Part shown: positions 15,777-23,992 of the stretch, piece by piece
Layout: each line of letters starts with the position of its first letter
How positions within the stretch are numbered: the first letter of the stretch is position 1
Assembly (NCBI RefSeq): GCF_016908315.1
Contig: NZ_JAFBDQ010000001.1
Location: forward strand, 1 to 64,000
Length of the DNA: 64,000 nt
Reading direction: 5' to 3'
Source: Halanaerobacter jeridensis
GTDB lineage: Bacteria > Bacillota > Halanaerobiia > Halobacteroidales > Halobacteroidaceae
Notes under the pieces: model-generated
Told to the model about the DNA's origin: nothing
The model's input: only the letters and a program-made list of their open reading frames with translations
The model's database searches: none
Translations under genes and position numbers: made by a program

Positions 15777-15992
15777 ATGACTTTAGCTGACGTGAATTGT
15801 GGAGAAGAATTTAAAATTACTGATATAAAAGATGATAAAATTAGAGCTCAAGCTTTAAGATTTGGTATTTCTGAAGGGGCGAATGTATCGTGTGCAGAAA
15901 AAGTCCCAGGAGGACCAGTAATTATAAAACGTAATTTACAAGAGATTGCAGTTGGTAGAAGATTAGCTAAGAATATAACAGTTGAACAATAA
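15777..15992 (+). CDS. feoA: Ferrous iron transport protein A
   Basis: Small SH3-like cytoplasmic protein of 71 residues that partners FeoB. It has the family layout: an N-terminal AxLTLADVNCGEEFKIT-like strand region, RAQALRFGISEGANV (equivalent to R..LG...G..v), and the closing PGGPVIIKRNLQEIAVGRRLAKNI. It starts at ATG 15777 behind AAGGAGTG and is followed after 19 bases by feoB. The upstream promoter and possible Fur sites suggest iron control. Confidence 0.93.
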   Translation: MTLADVNCGEEFKITDIKDDKIRAQALRFGISEGANVSCAEKVPGGPVIIKRNLQEIAVGRRLAKNITVEQ

Positions 15993-16011
15993 AGCCAAGG
16001 AGGAAGCAGTA

Positions 16012-17853
16012 ATGGATTGTTGTGATATTAGTCATCAAATAGATATTCCAAGCGATGCAACTAAAATTGTTTTAGCAGGTAATCCCAATGTAGGTAAATC
16101 AATTTTCTTCAATGATTTTACTGGGGTTTATGTAGATGTATCTAATTATCCAGGTACAACTCTTGAAATTAGTTCTGGTAAATATAAAGATAATATAGTA
16201 ATTGATACTCCAGGAGTTTATGGTGTTTCTTCATTCAATGATGAAGAAACTGTAGCTAGAGATGTGATTGCATCGGCTGATGTAGTAGTTAATATTGTTG
16301 ATGCAGTGCATTTAGAAAGAGACTTATTTTTAACACAGCAAATTATAGATATGGGAATCCCGGTTGTAGTAGCTTTAAATATGATGGATGAAGCTAAAAG
16401 CCAGGGGTTGGATGTTGATATAGATAAATTAAGTGAAGAATTAGGAGTAGCAGTGATTCCTACAGTAGCTACTGAGGGCCAAGGACTAGCAGAAGTTAAA
16501 GATGCTGTAACAGATGCTCAAGTAGGCCATAGTAGTTTGCAACAAGAAGATGAACTAGAAGATTTGATTGCTCAAGTAGGGAATCGTCCCGAAGCACTAT
16601 TGATTTTAGAAGGCGATGAAAATATTGCTGCTAAACATCAGCAAGAGCCAAGAGAATTACAAGAAGAAATATATAAACAGCGGCGTGAAAGAGTTAATGA
16701 AGTTGTAGATTCTGCAGTTGAGATTAAAAGTGAAGGAAATAACTTTAAAACAAAGTTAGCGCAGTGGATGGTAAAACCGATAACCGGAATTCCATTTTTA
16801 CTCTTAGCTTTATATGGCTTATATAAGTTTGTAGGGGTATTTATAGCGCAAACTGTAGTTGGTATCACAGAAGGTACTATATTTGTAGGAATGTATGAAC
16901 CGCTTGTTAGAGATGTTATCAGTCAAGTATTTGCTTCTGGTTCATTGGGATATAAATTGTTAGCGGGAGAATTTGGAGTACTGACTATGGCTGTGACCTA
17001 TACCTTTGGATTATTACTTCCATTAGTAATTGGCTTTTATTTATTTTTATCTGTATTAGAAGATTCAGGTTATTTGCCGCGGGTAGCAACTTTAGTAGAT
17101 AGGATTTTAACGGAATTAGGAATGAACGGGAGAGCTATTATTCCGATGCTATTAGGCTTTGGTTGTGTAACTATGGCTACAATTACGACGCGGGTGCTTG
17201 GTTCTAAACGAGAAAGAATTATTGCTATTTTCTTATTAGGATTAGCGATTCCTTGTTCAGCTCAGTTAGGGGTAATTGTAGGATTGATTGCACCTTTAGG
17301 AGCTAAATTTTTCTTGATTTATGTGGGAGTACTTGTGGCAGTTTATGTATTAGCAGGTACTATCTTAAATAAAGTACTGCCAGGTCAATCGACGGATTTA
17401 TTAATTGATTTACCACCGTTAAGAATTCCTAAGTTCAAAAATATTTTTCATAAAACTTATATTAAATCTATTTCCTTCATTAAAGAAGCAGGGCCAATTT
17501 TCGCTTTAGGTGCGATAATAATTACTTTAATGGAGCACTTTGGCATGCTAGTAGCAGTTCAAGATGCAGTAGCTCCAATTACAGTAGGTTGGTTAGAGTT
17601 ACCTAAAGAAGCAGCAACTGCTTTTATTATGGGAATTGTAAGACGTGACTTTGGAGCCGCTGGCTTAACTGACTTAGCTATGACTCCGGTCCAGACGACG
17701 GTTGCCTTAATTACAATTACTTTATTTGTACCGTGTATTGCAGCAATGATGATTATGATCAAAGAAAGAAATTGGACGGAATCAATAGCTATTTGGTTTG
17801 GTAGTTGGATTACTGCCTTTGTAGTCGGTGGAATTGTGGCGCAAATTTTATAA
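16012..17853 (+). CDS. feoB: Ferrous iron transporter FeoB
   Basis: GTPase-coupled Fe(II) transporter of 613 residues in the inner membrane. The N-terminal G domain shows G1 GNPNVGKS (23-30), G2 NYPGTT (45-50), G3 DTPG (65-68) and G4 NMMD, followed by a helical spacer. Two gate domains and a core helix bundle occupy the C-terminal 370 residues, including GFGCVTMATITTR and GLAIPCSAQLG, the latter carrying the Cys often seen in FeoB. The start is ATG 16012, eight bases after AAGGAGG; an in-frame TTG at 15982 overlaps feoA and has no ribosome site. A zinc-ribbon protein and two isolated gate proteins follow. Confidence 0.95.
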   Translation: MDCCDISHQIDIPSDATKIVLAGNPNVGKSIFFNDFTGVYVDVSNYPGTTLEISSGKYKDNIVIDTPGVYGVSSFNDEETVARDVIASADVVVNIVDAVHLERDLFLTQQIIDMGIPVVVALNMMDEAKSQGLDVDIDKLSEELGVAVIPTVATEGQGLAEVKDAVTDAQVGHSSLQQEDELEDLIAQVGNRPEALLILEGDENIAAKHQQEPRELQEEIYKQRRERVNEVVDSAVEIKSEGNNFKTKLAQWMVKPITGIPFLLLALYGLYKFVGVFIAQTVVGITEGTIFVGMYEPLVRDVISQVFASGSLGYKLLAGEFGVLTMAVTYTFGLLLPLVIGFYLFLSVLEDSGYLPRVATLVDRILTELGMNGRAIIPMLLGFGCVTMATITTRVLGSKRERIIAIFLLGLAIPCSAQLGVIVGLIAPLGAKFFLIYVGVLVAVYVLAGTILNKVLPGQSTDLLIDLPPLRIPKFKNIFHKTYIKSISFIKEAGPIFALGAIIITLMEHFGMLVAVQDAVAPITVGWLELPKEAATAFIMGIVRRDFGAAGLTDLAMTPVQTTVALITITLFVPCIAAMMIMIKERNWTESIAIWFGSWITAFVVGGIVAQIL

Positions 17854-17867
17854 AAGAAGGTGTTAGT

Positions 17868-18011
17868 GTGCAGTGTAATACCGAAAAGAAACGCAGAATT
17901 TGTCCGCAGTGTGGTTATGAAGTGAAAGACCCTGAAAAAATAAGATGTCCCCGCTGCAATAAAATTTTATTGAAAAAATGTTCTGAATGTGATGGTTGTA
18001 GTTTAGTTTAA
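17868..18011 (+). CDS. Small zinc-ribbon protein downstream of feoB
   Basis: A 47-residue soluble protein with three CxxC knuckles: CPQC, CPRC and CSECDGC, spaced as in double zinc ribbons. The start is GTG 17868, behind AGAAGGTG and 14 bases after the feoB stop. In many Firmicutes feoB is followed by a small Cys-rich FeoB-associated protein, but that one is membrane-anchored; this one has no membrane helix. It may bind zinc or iron as an accessory or sensor of the feo operon. I do not recognise a specific family name. Confidence 0.7.
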   Translation: MQCNTEKKRRICPQCGYEVKDPEKIRCPRCNKILLKKCSECDGCSLV

Positions 18012-18027
18012 TAAATAAATTATTATT

Positions 18028-18061
18028 AAAGGTGCCCAATCTGTGGCATCTTTTCTTTTTT
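18028..18061 (+). terminator. Probable intrinsic terminator after the feo zinc-ribbon gene
   Basis: AAAGGTGCC (18028-18036) pairs with GGCATCTTT (18045-18053), with one G-T pair, and is followed by TTCTTTTTTT. Confidence 0.7.
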
Positions 18062-18113
18062 TGTGTTAAAATTGCGTATGTAATCTGAGAAATAAGAAAA
18101 AGGAGGAAAATAT

Positions 18114-18527
18114 ATGCAGGAAGCAATTAAACGTGGGACTAAGAAAGCATGGCAGACATACTTAACTTTAATTAAAATTATTTTGCCTGTTTATATTGGC
18201 GTTAAGTTCCTTAAATATACAGGAGTAATTAATTATTTAGCAGATTTTTTTAGCCCGGCGATGAAATTAGTAGGTTTACCAGGAGAAGCAGTATTAGCTC
18301 TATTAACAGGCTATTTATTAAATATTTATGGTGCTTTAGGAGTCATGGCCAGCTTAGAACTAGGGGTCAGAGAAATTACAATTTTGGGGACAATGTTAGG
18401 CTTGGCCCATAGTTTAGTAATTGAAGCGGCAGTGATTAAAAAGATCAAAGGAAAATTAATCCCTTTGATTTCTTTACGAGTAATCACGTCTATTTTAGCA
18501 GGTGTAGTATTGAATTTGATTTTATAA
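18114..18527 (+). CDS. Nucleoside-recognition/gate-domain membrane protein (first half)
   Basis: Membrane protein of 137 residues with about four helices, of the Gate (nucleoside recognition) domain family that also forms the two repeats of FeoB and occurs in spore maturation proteins SpmA/SpmB. The motif GTMLGLAHSLVIEAAVIKKI carries the conserved His and Glu. ATG 18114 follows AAAGGAGG. It is paired with a second, similar gene 18 bases downstream, so the two may form a heterodimeric channel resembling the FeoB membrane half. Substrate unknown. Confidence 0.72.
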   Translation: MQEAIKRGTKKAWQTYLTLIKIILPVYIGVKFLKYTGVINYLADFFSPAMKLVGLPGEAVLALLTGYLLNIYGALGVMASLELGVREITILGTMLGLAHSLVIEAAVIKKIKGKLIPLISLRVITSILAGVVLNLIL

Positions 18528-18545
18528 TAAAGAGGTGAAATTGAT

Positions 18546-19028
18546 ATGGAATGGAGTCAGTTTTTATCTGAAACAATGTGGGGTAGTTTAGAGATGTTGA
18601 AAAAATTAGCTTTAATTATTTTTCCGCTGTTAATCAGTATTGAAGTTGCAGATGATAGCGGAATATTAGATAAATTTTCGCAGTTGTTTGATCCGATTTT
18701 AAGGAAGTTCAAATTATCTTCAGAGGCAAGTTTGCCTTTAATTGTAGCCCAAATTTTTGGTTTAACATACGGAGCTGGGGTTATGCTGCGGAGTGTAGAA
18801 GATGATAAATTATCGCAGTCTGATTTGAAAATAATGGCTGTCTTTTTAGTAATTTGTCATGCTGTGATTGAAGATACATTGTTGTTCATGGCGATTGGTG
18901 GCAATGGCTTGATTATGTTAGGAACAAGGTTAGTGTTAGCAGTTGTGTTAACCTTTGTCTATTCTAAAGTTTTTATTGCTGAGGAAGAGTTGGATTATGA
19001 TAAATTAGCCGAAACAGACTGTTGTTAG
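18546..19028 (+). CDS. Nucleoside-recognition/gate-domain membrane protein (second half)
   Basis: Membrane protein of 160 residues, the partner of the preceding gene. It shares the Gate-domain pattern, including VAQIFGLTYGAGVMLRS and VICHAVIEDTLLFMAIGGN, where His and Glu match the equivalent pair in its neighbour. The C terminus ends in CC after an acidic tail (EEELDYDKLAETDCC), unusual and possibly metal-binding. ATG 18546 follows AGAGGTG. Its position after feoAB suggests metal transport, but this is context only. Confidence 0.72.
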   Translation: MEWSQFLSETMWGSLEMLKKLALIIFPLLISIEVADDSGILDKFSQLFDPILRKFKLSSEASLPLIVAQIFGLTYGAGVMLRSVEDDKLSQSDLKIMAVFLVICHAVIEDTLLFMAIGGNGLIMLGTRLVLAVVLTFVYSKVFIAEEELDYDKLAETDCC

Positions 19029-19146
19029 TATTTAGAGGTTAAGTGCCATGATTTCCCCTCATTAAACAAGATTTACTTCTTTCAACATAGTTAAAGTTAA
19101 GATAAAATAAAATAAATTGGATTTTTACATAGAGGGGATGTAAAAA

Positions 19147-19854
19147 TTGAAATTAAAACTAGTAATAGTCTTGATTATTTTATCTTTATTTATTCCTGAT
19201 TTAGCTGGGGCTCAGACTAAAGATAAATTAGAGTTTGAGTTTTGGCAGATGCAGTATCAATTAAAGGATATAGTTGAAACTAGAGAAGATGTTAGAGAGA
19301 TAGCTGGAGAATTAGGCTTAGAATCTAATATAGCTATGAAATTGAATTATCGTTTTTGGGATGGAACAGAGGCAGGTAATAATCAATTAGAAAACTTCAC
19401 TCTGGATGCAGTGAAAGATTTTGCTGCGAGCGAAGATGAGAAGTTGGCCCTAGGACTTGGCGTTGATTATTATCAACAGACGATAGAATCTGAAAGAATA
19501 GATTTATCGCAACTAGATAAAAAGTCTTTACAGTTAGTTGTAGATGTGGAAAAAGAATTAATGGATCGTGTTAATTTATTTACTAAGTTTAAGTATGGGT
19601 TATATAATGATTATCAATTTTTCAATAAAAATTTAGAGTCTGATATTAGTTATGATAGCAATTATAGTTATAGTATTAAATCTGGGCTTAGTTTTAAAGT
19701 AGGCTCTGGCTTAAATGCTAAGCTGGGCTATAAATTTAGTCAGGAATCTTTAGAGCGAAGTAACAGTGGAAATACAATTATTAATGGATATGACCTAAGC
19801 TTGTTTAATCAATTACAGTATGGCTTGTTTTTGGGGTTAGAGACTAAATTCTAA
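19147..19854 (+). CDS. Predicted secreted beta-barrel protein, probably outer membrane
   Basis: Unrecognised protein of 235 residues. It has a signal peptide (MKLKLVIVLIILSLFIPDLAGAQ, cut after AGA). The mature part is made of alternating polar/hydrophobic strands separated by short turns, such as LAMKLNYRF, LGLGVDYYQQ, LFTKFKYGLY, LNAKLGYKF and GLFLGLETKF, with the terminal Phe typical of outer-membrane barrels. The start is TTG 19147 with AGAGGGGATG upstream. It stands alone between the gate proteins and the GH13 gene and ends in a perfect palindrome terminator. The function is unknown; an 8- or 10-strand barrel is a guess from length. Confidence 0.65.
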   Translation: MKLKLVIVLIILSLFIPDLAGAQTKDKLEFEFWQMQYQLKDIVETREDVREIAGELGLESNIAMKLNYRFWDGTEAGNNQLENFTLDAVKDFAASEDEKLALGLGVDYYQQTIESERIDLSQLDKKSLQLVVDVEKELMDRVNLFTKFKYGLYNDYQFFNKNLESDISYDSNYSYSIKSGLSFKVGSGLNAKLGYKFSQESLERSNSGNTIINGYDLSLFNQLQYGLFLGLETKF

Positions 19855-19870
19855 AAATAAATAATATTTA

Positions 19871-19906
19871 AAATTAAGGTCAACTTATATAAGTTGACCT
19901 TAATTT
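19871..19906. terminator. Perfect 36-bp palindrome, probable bidirectional terminator
   Basis: The AAATTAAGGTCAACTTAT arm (19871-19888) is followed directly by its complement to 19906. It ends in AATTTATT, a weak T tract, seventeen bases after the barrel gene. Confidence 0.6.
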
Positions 19907-19971
19907 ATTGTAGTTAAGTATCTTTATTTAGAATTTAGATTAAGGATTGACTTTTAAAAGCCTAGATAAAA

Positions 19972-19980
19972 TGATATAAT
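19972..19980 (+). promoter_or_regulatory. Extended -10 promoter of the GH13 gene
   Basis: TGATATAAT (19972-19980) is an extended -10 (TGn-TATAAT). The nearest -35, TTGACT (19947-19952), is 22 bases away, too far for normal spacing. It leaves a leader of about 165 bases with no recognised riboswitch. Confidence 0.5.
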
Positions 19981-20149
19981 TAATTTATAGACATATTTTA
20001 AGAGAAGCTACTAGTACTATAGGTTGTAGGAATGGTTCTTTAATTATTTTAAGTATGATATTAGTAGGAGCTAGATTTAGAAAGCTAAAAAATATAGTTG
20101 TTAATGTAAAATTTATGGACTAAAAAATTAATTAGTGGGGGGAAAATCT

Positions 20150-21763
20150 ATGTTGAAGAAATTAAAGGGGTTATGGCATGAAGTATATGGGGCAGAATAT
20201 GATAAGCAACTAGAAGAATTAGTAAATATTTTAGAAGAAAGAAAAAATGAATTAGATTATTTACCTGATGATTCTGAGTGGTATAAAAAAGGTATTGTTT
20301 ATTCTATGTATGTTGATTTATTTGCTGATGATTTTTCAGGTTTAATTGATAAGTTAGATTATTTAGATGATTTAGGAGTGACTGCTATTTGGTTACTGCC
20401 TATTTTGGATTCGCCAATGGTAGATCAGGGGTTTGATGTATCTGATTATTATAAAGTTAGAGAAGAATTAGGGTCAAATGAAGAATTTTTCGAGTTTATT
20501 GAGGAAGCCCATCAGCGGGGCATAAAAATTATCTTTGATGTGCCAATTAATCACAGTTCTGAGCAACATGATTGGTTTTTAAATGCAAAACAGAGTCAAG
20601 ATGCTGAATATAGAGATTATTATATCTGGAATGAGGATAAGCAGAAGTATGAAGATACAAGATTATTGTTAAAGGGAATTTCGAATTCCAATTGGACATA
20701 TAATCCAGAAACTGATGATTATTATTTCCATCGTTTTTATGATATTCAACCAGATTTGAATTATAAGAATCCGCAAGTTTTGATTGAAATGATTAAGGTG
20801 TTTACATATTGGAAACTACAGGGAGTAGATGGATTTAGAATGGATGCAGCTCCTTTCTTATGGAAAGAAGAAGGAACTAATTGCGAGAACTTAGAAGAAA
20901 CTCATAAGATTTTAAAAATTTATCGCGCTGCTCTTGATTATTTAGGAGAAGGAACAGCAATTATTGCTGAAGCTAACCAGCGGCCAGAAGATGTAGTAGA
21001 CTATTTAGGCCAAGGGGATGAATGTCACGTTGCTTATAATTTCCCAATTATGCCTAAATTCTATTTAGCTTTAGCTGAAAATGATCCAGACCATCTAATT
21101 GAAGAATTAGAATCTAATGCTGATTTAGATGTACCTGAATCTGCTCAATGGTTTACCTTCTTAAGATGTCATGATGAACTAACTTTAGAATTTGTAACTG
21201 AAGAAGAGCGTCAGAAAATGAACAAATATTATTTAAAAGATGAAAAATGGACTTTTAGAGATGGAGAAGGAATTGCTGGGCGTCTTTATGATTTAGTAGA
21301 GCAAGATGTAGACAAGATGTTATTAATGTATTCCATGTTATTCTCAATTGATGGGACTCCAATTATTTATTATGGAGATGAATTGGGGATGGAGAATGAT
21401 GTAGAATTTTATAATCAAATGAATGAGAAGACTGGATATGTTGATAGTAGATTTTTAAATCGAGGACCTTTTGATGAAGAACTTAAAGAAGAAATGTTAA
21501 ATAATCCTGATTCTGATAGTCATCAGATATTTAAAGGATTACAAGAAATGATTGCCTTTAAGAATAAAGAAGCTGAATTATTTACAGCAGAGCCTGAGTA
21601 CAGTCAAGAAGATAATGTCTTTATTTCAACGCGAGAATTAGGTTCTAAAAAACTAACTATTTATAATAATTTAAGTGGAGAAGAAGTAATTATTAATGAT
21701 ATTAAACTAGAACCTTATCAGTATAGTTGGGAATTAACGGTTAATAAACATGACCACAGTTAA
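20150..21763 (+). CDS. GH13 alpha-amylase family enzyme, trehalose-synthase-like
   Basis: TIM-barrel glycosidase/transglucosidase of 537 residues. The conserved regions are visible: I, FDVPINHSSEQHDWF; II, GFRMDAAPF with nucleophile Asp232; III, AIIAEAN with acid/base Glu274; IV, FLRCHDELT with Asp342. The stretches SNWTYNPETDDYYFHRFYDIQPDLNY and DECHVAYNFPIMPKFYLAL resemble trehalose synthase (maltose-trehalose mutase) most closely. No maltokinase domain is fused. ATG 20150 follows GGGGGG; GTG 20135 is less likely. In a halophile, trehalose from maltose would serve as an osmolyte; hydrolysis of glucosides or sucrose is the alternative. Confidence 0.82.
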   Translation: MLKKLKGLWHEVYGAEYDKQLEELVNILEERKNELDYLPDDSEWYKKGIVYSMYVDLFADDFSGLIDKLDYLDDLGVTAIWLLPILDSPMVDQGFDVSDYYKVREELGSNEEFFEFIEEAHQRGIKIIFDVPINHSSEQHDWFLNAKQSQDAEYRDYYIWNEDKQKYEDTRLLLKGISNSNWTYNPETDDYYFHRFYDIQPDLNYKNPQVLIEMIKVFTYWKLQGVDGFRMDAAPFLWKEEGTNCENLEETHKILKIYRAALDYLGEGTAIIAEANQRPEDVVDYLGQGDECHVAYNFPIMPKFYLALAENDPDHLIEELESNADLDVPESAQWFTFLRCHDELTLEFVTEEERQKMNKYYLKDEKWTFRDGEGIAGRLYDLVEQDVDKMLLMYSMLFSIDGTPIIYYGDELGMENDVEFYNQMNEKTGYVDSRFLNRGPFDEELKEEMLNNPDSDSHQIFKGLQEMIAFKNKEAELFTAEPEYSQEDNVFISTRELGSKKLTIYNNLSGEEVIINDIKLEPYQYSWELTVNKHDHS

Positions 21764-21790
21764 GATGAAAACTAATTAAGGAGTGATAGA

Positions 21791-22666
21791 GTGCAGCATT
21801 TGTCTGATTTGAATTTAGCTGAAACTAAAGTAACAGGTTTATTTGGTTATCCAGTAGAACATTCTTTATCTCCGGCAATGCATAATGATGCTTTTTCAGA
21901 GTTAGGGTTAAATCATGTTTATTTACCTTTCTCTGTGGAACCTAATAATTTAGAGCAAGCTGTAGCAGGACTTAGAGGATTAAATATCACAGGAGTTAAT
22001 GTGACAATTCCTCATAAACAGAATGTAATTCCTCATTTAGATAAATTATCTGAAGAAGCAGAATTAATTGGGGCAGTTAATACTATTTTTAATGATAATG
22101 GAAGCCTAATTGGTCACAATACAGATGGTCGGGGGTTTATTAGATCTTTAAAAGAAGAAACAGATTTTAAAGCAGATGGGCAAAAAGTATTACTTGTAGG
22201 AGCAGGAGGAGCAGCTAGAGCAATTGCTTTTCAACTAGCTTTAGAGGGTATTTCAGAATTACTAATTAGTGATTTAGATACTGCTAAAGCTCAAAGTTTA
22301 AGTTCTGAAGTAGAAGAAAATGTTGATATAGAAGTAAATACAGTTAAAGAAGAAAAAGTCGAAACTATAATGGATGATGTTGATTTATTAGTTGATGCTA
22401 CACCGGTAGGGATGGATCCTCATGTTGATGTAGCCCCAGTAGTTAGTGCTGAAGTAATGCATTCTGATTTAATAGTTTATGATGTAGTTTATAATCCACA
22501 AGAAACTGTATTACTTGAAGCCGCTCAACAGGCTGGAGCAGAAGCGGTGAGTGGATTAGGAATGCTTTTATATCAAGGAGTAATAGCGTTTGAAATTTGG
22601 ACTGGAGAAGAAGCACCAGTAGAAGTAATGCGTACTGCTTTAGAAGAAGGTATTTATGAAGATTAA
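21791..22666 (+). CDS. aroE: Shikimate dehydrogenase
   Basis: NADPH-dependent reduction of 3-dehydroshikimate, fourth step of the shikimate pathway. The 291-residue protein has the substrate-binding GYPVEHSLSPAMHN, NVTIPHK with the catalytic lysine, IGAVNTI, NTDGRGF with the catalytic Asp, and the nucleotide loop VGAGGAARA. It closes with GLGMLLYQGVIAFEIW. The start is GTG 21791 behind AAGGAGTG. The remaining aro genes lie 5 kb downstream, separated by the pseudopilin cluster. A strong terminator follows. Confidence 0.96.
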   Translation: MQHLSDLNLAETKVTGLFGYPVEHSLSPAMHNDAFSELGLNHVYLPFSVEPNNLEQAVAGLRGLNITGVNVTIPHKQNVIPHLDKLSEEAELIGAVNTIFNDNGSLIGHNTDGRGFIRSLKEETDFKADGQKVLLVGAGGAARAIAFQLALEGISELLISDLDTAKAQSLSSEVEENVDIEVNTVKEEKVETIMDDVDLLVDATPVGMDPHVDVAPVVSAEVMHSDLIVYDVVYNPQETVLLEAAQQAGAEAVSGLGMLLYQGVIAFEIWTGEEAPVEVMRTALEEGIYED

Positions 22667-22682
22667 TTGAATAGTTGTAGAT

Positions 22683-22713
22683 AAAAGAGCTGCCTTAAGG
22701 CGGCTCTTTTATT
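22683..22713. terminator. Bidirectional intrinsic terminator after aroE
   Basis: AAAAGAGCTGCC pairs with GGCGGCTCTTTT (one G-T pair) across TTAA, giving A and T runs on both sides. It can also stop transcription of the minus-strand gene at 22764. Confidence 0.88.
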
Positions 22714-22763
22714 ATTAGCTAAGAATAAGCTCTGATTATAGCTTAATAGACATTAGCTTATTT

Positions 22764-22949
22764 CTAGATAAAGTTAAAACTTTTTAACACATATTCTTTT
22801 TTGCAAATCGAATCAGCTAATTTACATTTCTCACCTACAGAGTCATACCACGAACAGTCTTTACCTTTACAATGCATTTCTTTTTTTAGTGTTTTCCGAT
22901 GCGGGTTAAAACTTTGATTAGCAATAATTAATAATGGACATAAATTCAT
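22764..22949 (-). CDS. Small cysteine-rich protein of unknown function
   Basis: A 61-residue minus-strand protein with five cysteines, in the segment CKGKDCSWYDSVGEKCKLADSICKK and one near the N terminus. The spacing suggests metal or Fe-S binding, or a disulfide knot. On its strand GGGAGG lies eight bases before the ATG, a very good ribosome site, which is the main reason to accept it. It is transcribed against aroE and shares the terminator. I do not recognise the family. Confidence 0.65.
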   Translation of the reverse strand: MNLCPLLIIANQSFNPHRKTLKKEMHCKGKDCSWYDSVGEKCKLADSICKKEYVLKSFNFI

Positions 22950-23130
22950 TAATCCATCCTCCCACTTTCTTTGTTTTAAATTTCATTCCAAAACAGTAGA
23001 AGTTATTTTTATTCTATATCTTAAAAATTTGCTATTAGATGTATATTTTTACTAAGCAAGGGGACTATAAATAATGATATAAATGATTATTTTTTAGACT
23101 TATTAATTTAAAAAAGGGGGTATAAGCTTA

Positions 23131-23619
23131 ATTAAATCATTATCTGAACCGAAAATTTATAATGAAGAAAAGGCATTTACGTTAGTAGAAATAATCCTAG
23201 CTTTAATGATAGTTAGCATTTTAACTGCAGTAACATTACCTACAGTACATAATTATCAAGAACAGTGGAATTGTGAAACAGATATTGAAAGGTTACTCTC
23301 AGATATAAGATATGTACAACAACAATCAATTATTACTACTGTAAAGCATGGAATTGTATTTGATGTAGGTGATAATTCTTATTACTTAATTAAAGATAAA
23401 AATAACCCCTGTATTTTAGAAAAAAGAAAATTAAAAAAAGTTAAGTTGCAACAAGTTGATTTACCCACCTATAATGGTTTAAGTTTTTCTGGGCCAACAT
23501 TATTTTATAAAAGCTTAGGTAATCTAGACCATAGAAATGGTGGAATCAAATTGGAATTAGCAGATGAAGAAAAAGAAATTGTATTTTCTTCTAATGCAGG
23601 AGAAATCAATCTTAGATAA
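23131..23619 (+). CDS. Minor pseudopilin (GspH/FimT-like), apparent AUU start
   Basis: Prepilin-like protein of about 162 residues. The class III leader reads KSLSEPKIYNEEKA before the mature N terminus FTLVEIILALMIVSIL, with Glu at position 5 and peptidase cleavage after Ala. In frame upstream of an internal ATG at 23206 there is no ATG, GTG or TTG. ATT 23131 lies ten bases after GGGGG (23116-23120) and is the only reasonable start. Starting at ATG 23206 would lose the cleavage site and half of the hydrophobic helix. It heads a run of four pseudopilin-like genes followed by pilM-N-O-P-like genes. Confidence 0.75.
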   Translation: MKSLSEPKIYNEEKAFTLVEIILALMIVSILTAVTLPTVHNYQEQWNCETDIERLLSDIRYVQQQSIITTVKHGIVFDVGDNSYYLIKDKNNPCILEKRKLKKVKLQQVDLPTYNGLSFSGPTLFYKSLGNLDHRNGGIKLELADEEKEIVFSSNAGEINLR

Positions 23620-23631
23620 AGGAGTAGTTAA

Positions 23632-23988
23632 GTGTGTGAAGATGGTTTTACTTTAGTAGAAGTACTAGTAGTGATTACTTTAATTGCAGTAACTTTAACT
23701 TTCTTACTCAACTTTTTTATTGCAAGTAGTCAATATTTAAGACAAAGTAATCATCAATTAGTAGCTAATAATTTAGCCCGATTAAAAATTGAAGCAAGTT
23801 TAAATCAAAATTATGATGATTTAAGTACTTCGACTTTAGAAAGTTTTAGCGATGAAGAGTATCAAAATTATCAGTATCAAATTGTGGTTCAAGAGATAGA
23901 GGATGGATTGAAAAAGATAATAGTGATAGTTAAAGATTTAAAGAAAACCAGGGCCAAATTAGTAACTTTAAAAGCTAAGGAGAATTAG
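23632..23988 (+). CDS. Minor pseudopilin with type IV prepilin signal (GspI/PilV-like)
   Basis: A 118-residue prepilin: short leader MCEDG, then FTLVEVLVVITLIAVTLTFLL, with the Gly/Phe cleavage site and Glu5. The C-terminal part is a small polar domain. GTG 23632 lies behind AAAGGAG, 12 bases after the previous gene. By order and size it resembles the GspI or PilV minor subunits that form the pseudopilus tip. Confidence 0.8.
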   Translation: MCEDGFTLVEVLVVITLIAVTLTFLLNFFIASSQYLRQSNHQLVANNLARLKIEASLNQNYDDLSTSTLESFSDEEYQNYQYQIVVQEIEDGLKKIIVIVKDLKKTRAKLVTLKAKEN

Positions 23989-23992
23989 ATGG

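Noticed and set aside
17863-18126. 87-codon minus-strand open frame over the zinc-ribbon gene
   Set aside because: The + strand protein has clear CxxC knuckles and a ribosome site; the minus frame has neither motif nor site.
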